Positions 6,327 through 9,270 of a stretch of DNA of 9,270 bases are shown one piece after another. Location: contig JAFRWQ010000114.1 of assembly GCA_017437925.1 (NCBI GenBank), positions 1 to 9,270 of the forward strand, read 5' to 3'. A program made the position numbers and the translations under genes. The first letter of the stretch is position 1. Each line of letters opens with the position of its first letter. Source of the DNA: Bacillota bacterium. Its GTDB lineage: Bacteria > Bacillota_A > Clostridia > Peptostreptococcales > Anaerovoracaceae. Under the pieces are notes generated by a model. It searched no databases, was not told the origin of the DNA, and was given only the letters and a program-made list of their open reading frames with translations.

Positions 6327-6357
6327 TAAGAGTGGACAGAGGTCCACTCTTATTTTT
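6327..6357 (+). terminator. Leader hairpin with U tract ahead of rimP (attenuator-like)
   Basis: TAAGAGTGGAC (6327-6337) pairs perfectly with GTCCACTCTTA (6342-6352) around the loop AGAG. Five T (6353-6357) follow, so the element has intrinsic-terminator form. It ends directly before the rimP ribosome binding site (GGAG, 6358-6361). Because it lies between the predicted promoter and the first gene, it could attenuate the operon, and NusA, encoded downstream, is known to act on such hairpins. I recall comparable hairpins before rimP (ylxS) in other Bacillota, but could not check this. It could also simply terminate transcripts coming from the VOC gene. Confidence 0.7.
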
Positions 6358-6369
6358 GGAGAAAAACGA

Positions 6370-6849
6370 TTGGCTAAGAAGAAGATAGGAGAATACGTCG
6401 CGGAGTGGATGGCCGAGTTCGGAAAGGATGAACCCTACGAGCTCTCGCGCTGCGAATTCGTAAAGGAAGGGCAGGACTGGTACCTGAGGGTATACGTTGA
6501 CAAGCTCGAAGGCGAAGGCTACGGAGTCATGGGAACCGACGACTGCGAGCTGGTGAGCCGCTTCTTAAGCGAAAAGCTGGACAAGGCAGACCCCATAGAG
6601 CAGAACTATTACCTGGAGGTCTCTTCCCCCGGCCTCGACAGGCCCCTCATCACCGAGAAGGACTTCAGGCGCTTCATGGGCGAGCTCATAGACGTAAAGC
6701 TCTATAAGGCGAGGAACGGTTCAAAGCTTCTCACAGGCACCCTCGCCGGCTACGAAGACGGAAAAGTCACCGTAGACCTGGGCAAGGGGAAGACCGAGGT
6801 CATAGAGACCTCCGAAGCCGCCAAAATAAGCCTTGCCGTGGTTTTCTAA
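6370..6849 (+). CDS. rimP: Ribosome maturation factor RimP
   Basis: This 159-residue cytoplasmic protein helps assemble the 30S ribosomal subunit (older names YhbC, YlxS), and its length is normal. The signature L-E-V-S-S-P-G-L-D-R-P-L is at residues 82-93, preceded by the DD-C-E-x-V-S-R-x-L-S helix (about 57-67). The C-terminal SH3-like domain (about 98-159) contains the G-x-L-x-G-Y-E-D-G turn. The start is TTG at 6370, because no ATG or GTG suits the conserved N-terminus and GGAG (6358-6361) lies eight bases upstream. An ATG-less extension to TTG 6277 would run through the promoter and leader hairpin. It is the first gene of the nusA operon, and nusA follows after 46 bases. Confidence 0.93.
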   Translation: MAKKKIGEYVAEWMAEFGKDEPYELSRCEFVKEGQDWYLRVYVDKLEGEGYGVMGTDDCELVSRFLSEKLDKADPIEQNYYLEVSSPGLDRPLITEKDFRRFMGELIDVKLYKARNGSKLLTGTLAGYEDGKVTVDLGKGKTEVIETSEAAKISLAVVF

Positions 6850-6895
6850 CAGTATAAGATAAACGTTGACATATATCTCAAGGAGGCAAATCCAA

Positions 6896-8173
6896 ATGAA
6901 TCTCGAATTTCTCGAAGCAGTAGAAGCTCTCGAAAGAGAAAAGCACATGCCCAAGGAGCTGCTTATCGAGGCCATAGAATCCGCTCTGGTTTCCGCGTAC
7001 AAGAAGAACTACGGAGCCTATCAGAACGTGCGCGTCAACATCGACCAGGAGACCGGCGACATCAACGTCTTCATGCGCATGGAGATAGTCGAAGAGGTGG
7101 AAGACCCCTATTCCCAGGTGAGCCTTGAGGACGCCCAGGAGATAGACCCCGAGTACGAGCTGGGAGACGTGGTCGAGTACCAGGTCACCCCCACCGATTT
7201 CGGCAGGGTCGCGGCCCAGACCGCAAAGCAGGTGGTGGTCCAGCGCATCAGGGAAGCCGAGCGCAGCATGATATATGACGATTACATCGGCCGTCAGGGC
7301 GAGGTGGTCACGGGAGTCGTACAGAGGGTGAGCAACGGCACCGTCTTCATCAACATAGGAAGGGCCGAAGGCATACTCTCCCTCAACGAGCAGATCCCCG
7401 GAGAGAGATTCAGGGTCAACGACAGGGTCAGGGTCTACGTCATGGACGTAAAGAAGGCCAACAAGGGACCCCAGGTCTTCCTTTCCCGCACCCACCCCGG
7501 CCTTGTTAAGAGGCTGTTCGAGCTTGAAGTTCCCGAGCTTCAGGACCACACCATAGAGATCAAGAGCACTGCCCGCGAGGCCGGTTCCAGGAGCAAGATC
7601 GCCGTCATGAGCCACGATGAGAACGTGGATCCCGTCGGTTCCTGCGTCGGCACCAGGGGCGCCCGCGTCCAGGCCGTCGTTGACGAGCTGAGGGGCGAAA
7701 AGATAGACATAGTCGCCTGGAGCGACGAACCGGGCAAGCTGATATCCAGCGCCCTGTCTCCCGCCAAGGTGGAGATGGTCCTGATCGACGAAAAGGGCCG
7801 TTCGGCCACCGTCGTCGTTCCCGACTACCAGCTGTCCCTGGCGATCGGCAAGGAAGGCCAGAACGTAAGACTGGCTGCCAAGCTGTGCAGCTGGAAGATC
7901 GACATCAAGAGCCACACGCAGTTCCAGCCTAAACTGGAAGAGATGCAGAGAAAGGCTCTGGAGCCGGACGAACCGGAGGAAGAGATCGAAGAGACGGTGG
8001 CTGAGGCCGTCGAAGCTGCGGAACCTGCAGAAACGGCAGCAGAACTTCCCAACTTAAAGCGCTTTAAGAAAGCGGAGCTCATGGAATTTGCGGAGGCGAA
8101 CGGCATCGAACTCGATCCGAAAGCCACGAACGCGGCCATGATCGAAGCGATCACCGAGGCCTTTGCCAAGTAG
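6896..8173 (+). CDS. nusA: Transcription termination/antitermination factor NusA
   Basis: This 425-residue cytoplasmic factor binds RNA polymerase near the RNA exit channel and modulates pausing, intrinsic termination and antitermination. The order is the polymerase-binding N-terminal domain (1 to about 125), S1 (about 134-198), KH1 (about 205-275, GTRG at 252-255) and KH2 (about 290-350, GKEG at 318-321). RTHPGLVKRLFELEVPE just after S1 is a strong family signature. Bacillota NusA usually stops soon after KH2 (about 370 residues in B. subtilis). This one adds an acidic Glu/Ala-rich linker (about 352-383) and a helical SAP/HeH-like tail (384-425: L-K-R-F-K-K-A-E-L-M-E-F-A-E-A-N-G-I-E). ATG 6896 follows AAGGAGG (6880-6886) with nine bases between. 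The ylxR gene begins nine bases after the stop codon. Confidence 0.96.
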   Translation: MNLEFLEAVEALEREKHMPKELLIEAIESALVSAYKKNYGAYQNVRVNIDQETGDINVFMRMEIVEEVEDPYSQVSLEDAQEIDPEYELGDVVEYQVTPTDFGRVAAQTAKQVVVQRIREAERSMIYDDYIGRQGEVVTGVVQRVSNGTVFINIGRAEGILSLNEQIPGERFRVNDRVRVYVMDVKKANKGPQVFLSRTHPGLVKRLFELEVPELQDHTIEIKSTAREAGSRSKIAVMSHDENVDPVGSCVGTRGARVQAVVDELRGEKIDIVAWSDEPGKLISSALSPAKVEMVLIDEKGRSATVVVPDYQLSLAIGKEGQNVRLAAKLCSWKIDIKSHTQFQPKLEEMQRKALEPDEPEEEIEETVAEAVEAAEPAETAAELPNLKRFKKAELMEFAEANGIELDPKATNAAMIEAITEAFAK

Positions 8174-8182
8174 AGGTCCGCA

Positions 8183-8452
8183 ATGAGCGAGAAGAAAGTG
8201 CCCGAACGCAGATGCATCGGATGCATGCAGAGTAAGCCGAAGAGCGAACTCATCCGCATCGTTGCGTCGGAGGACGGGCTGCACATAGATATCAGCGGCA
8301 AGATGCCCGGCAGAGGAGCTTACCTTTGCAGGAGCGAGGAATGCGCGAAACTGGCGGTAAAGAAGAACGCCTTCGGCAGAAACCTGAAGACGGAAATATC
8401 GCGCCAGCAGGCCGAATCCCTGGCAGAGCAGATCGCCCAATTATGCAGATAA
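8183..8452 (+). CDS. ylxR: YlxR/RnpM-family RNA-binding protein (DUF448)
   Basis: This 89-residue small basic protein belongs to the YlxR (DUF448) family, recently renamed RnpM in B. subtilis for an effect on RNase P. The N-terminus has R-R-C-I-G-C (C11 and C14) with K-S-E-L-I-R-I-V (20-27), then the hallmark P-G-R-G-A-Y-L (42-48), followed by two further cysteines (C49, C54) and a C-terminal Lys/Arg-rich helix. ATG 8183 is nine bases after the nusA stop, and its ribosome binding site (AGAGG) overlaps that stop, suggesting translational coupling. The gene between ylxR and infB in many Bacillota, ylxQ (L7Ae-like), is missing; infB starts 17 bases after ylxR ends. Confidence 0.92.
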   Translation: MSEKKVPERRCIGCMQSKPKSELIRIVASEDGLHIDISGKMPGRGAYLCRSEECAKLAVKKNAFGRNLKTEISRQQAESLAEQIAQLCR

Positions 8453-8469
8453 GCACGGGAGGTATTTGA

Positions 8470-9270
8470 ATGGCCGATACAGAAACCAAAGTTGTAAAAG
8501 CACAGACGAAAAAGTCTACGAATACGGCAGGAGAGGGCCCGAAGGTCCAGATCCGCGCCGTCGATAAAGCGATCATCGAAGCGCAGCAGGCAAAGAAGAG
8601 ACCCGCTGCCAGAACACAGGCTGCTGCCAAGCCGGCAGCGGAACCTGCGAAACCCATGACCCCTCCGGTCGGCAAACCCGTACCGAAGGCAGCGTCCTCT
8701 GCGGCAAAGCCTTTCCCCTTCGGAAAGCCCATGCCGAAGAACGCCGTGCCTCAGAAAAAGGCGGACGTTCCCCAGACGCTGGAGAAGAAAGAAGAACCTG
8801 CAAAGGTCGAAGAACCGGTCGAAGTCAAGGTCGAACCGGTGGTTTCCGCTGCGCCCGAACAGGTTGCTCCGGCTCCCGCTCCGGCAAAGCCCGAACCCGA
8901 GATGTATGTGGATCCTCCCATTGGCGTAAAGATCATCAAGAAGGCGGAGCCCAAGGAAGAGCCCAAGAAGGAAGAAGCGCCGAAGGAAGAGAAGCCCAAG
9001 GCGGCCAAACCTAAGAAGGAAAAGGCGGAGAAGGCAGAAAAGCCTGCTGCCAAGGAAGAACCGAAGGCGGAACCCGTAAAGGCCAAGGATGAGCCGAAGG
9101 AAGAGCCGAAAGCCGAACCGGAGAAGGCGAACAAAGAACCGAAGGCAGAATCAAAACCGGAACCCAAGCCCGAACCGATCGACTACGTGCCCAATATCGG
9201 GGTCAAGATCATCCGCAGAGCGGCGGATGAGCCGAAGCAGCCCGTCCAGCCCAAGAAGCCGGCACAGAAG
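8470..9270 (+). CDS. infB: Translation initiation factor IF-2, N-terminal part (runs off window)
   Basis: The frame from ATG 8470 is open for all 267 codons to the window edge, so the gene is partial. A strong ribosome binding site GGGAGG (8457-8462) lies seven bases upstream. The visible protein is low-complexity, rich in Lys, Glu, Pro and Ala, with runs such as K-x-E-E-P-K, as in the poorly conserved N-terminal extension of IF-2. The GTPase domain would lie beyond the window. Identification as infB rests on position directly after rimP-nusA-ylxR and on this composition. No IF2_N module is visible in this part. Two copies of a short motif break up the low complexity: Y-V-D-P-P-I-G-V-K-I-I-K-K-A (146-159) and Y-V-P-N-I-G-V-K-I-I-R-R-A (239-251). 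Confidence 0.8.
   Translation, partial: MADTETKVVKAQTKKSTNTAGEGPKVQIRAVDKAIIEAQQAKKRPAARTQAAAKPAAEPAKPMTPPVGKPVPKAASSAAKPFPFGKPMPKNAVPQKKADVPQTLEKKEEPAKVEEPVEVKVEPVVSAAPEQVAPAPAPAKPEPEMYVDPPIGVKIIKKAEPKEEPKKEEAPKEEKPKAAKPKKEKAEKAEKPAAKEEPKAEPVKAKDEPKEEPKAEPEKANKEPKAESKPEPKPEPIDYVPNIGVKIIRRAADEPKQPVQPKKPAQK

Noticed and set aside
6866..6871. A perfect TTGACA -35 hexamer just before nusA
   Set aside because: No -10 box occurs 16-18 bases downstream; that position is the nusA ribosome binding site spacer. Treated as chance.
6878..7915. A 345-codon open frame on the - strand inside nusA
   Set aside because: It lies wholly within the clearly recognisable nusA coding sequence, and its His/Asp/Gly/Leu-rich translation matches no family I know.
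8751..9167. A - strand frame encoding a Ser/Gly/Phe/Ala-rich protein
   Set aside because: It is the reverse reading of the Lys/Glu/Pro-rich IF-2 extension, so the apparent repeat protein is an artefact of that low-complexity coding.
8940..9180. A purine-rich GAAG/AAGCC-like tract suggesting a tandem DNA repeat
   Set aside because: The units are irregular and keep the reading frame, so this is codon-level low complexity of IF-2 (Lys/Glu/Pro) and not a repeat array.

Overview
The window is a stretch of bacterial chromosome, about 55-58% G+C by eye, most likely from a member of the Bacillota (class Clostridia, Oscillospirales-like). The evidence is strong AGGAGG-type ribosome binding sites, a rimP-nusA-ylxR-infB block in the Gram-positive arrangement, a secreted protein with C-terminal S-layer homology (SLH) motifs of the 'CTRGQ' type common in gut Clostridia, and sigma-A-like promoters. 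The species cannot be named from this sequence. I see no mobile element, CRISPR array, tRNA, rRNA or prophage gene.

Layout. Positions 1-194 hold the end of an upstream transcription unit: three back-to-back hairpins, the last followed by seven T, and then a promoter with an operator-like interrupted palindrome. Next come two envelope genes on the + strand, a SIMPL-domain lipoprotein (195-992) and a 699-residue SLH-anchored protein with five Ig-like repeats (1135-3234). They are separated by a 142-base spacer rich in possible RNA structure. A GC-rich hairpin follows, then an alanine racemase (3315-4469). A eukaryotic-type hexokinase (4490-5749, - strand) converges on the racemase with a 20-base gap. 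The hexokinase diverges from a small VOC/glyoxalase-fold protein (5858-6244) across a 108-base region that carries two opposed promoters and a perfect 10-bp palindrome between them.

From about 6270 to the end lies the transcription/translation operon: promoter, leader hairpin with a U tract, rimP (TTG start), nusA, ylxR (rnpM) and the start of infB, which runs off the window. RimP matures the 30S subunit, NusA is the elongation and termination factor, YlxR is a small RNA-binding protein, and IF-2 delivers initiator tRNA. The usual ylxQ (L7Ae-like) gene between ylxR and infB is absent. NusA has an acidic linker and a SAP/HeH-like tail beyond its KH domains. The IF-2 N-terminus is low-complexity and has no visible IF2_N domain in the first 267 residues.

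Most of the window is ordinary housekeeping and envelope sequence. I found no convincing new system. The points worth a second look are the NusA tail, the racemase that lacks the usual carbamylated lysine, the repeated IGVKII motif in IF-2, the leader hairpin of the nusA operon, and three operator-like palindromes that coincide with predicted promoters.
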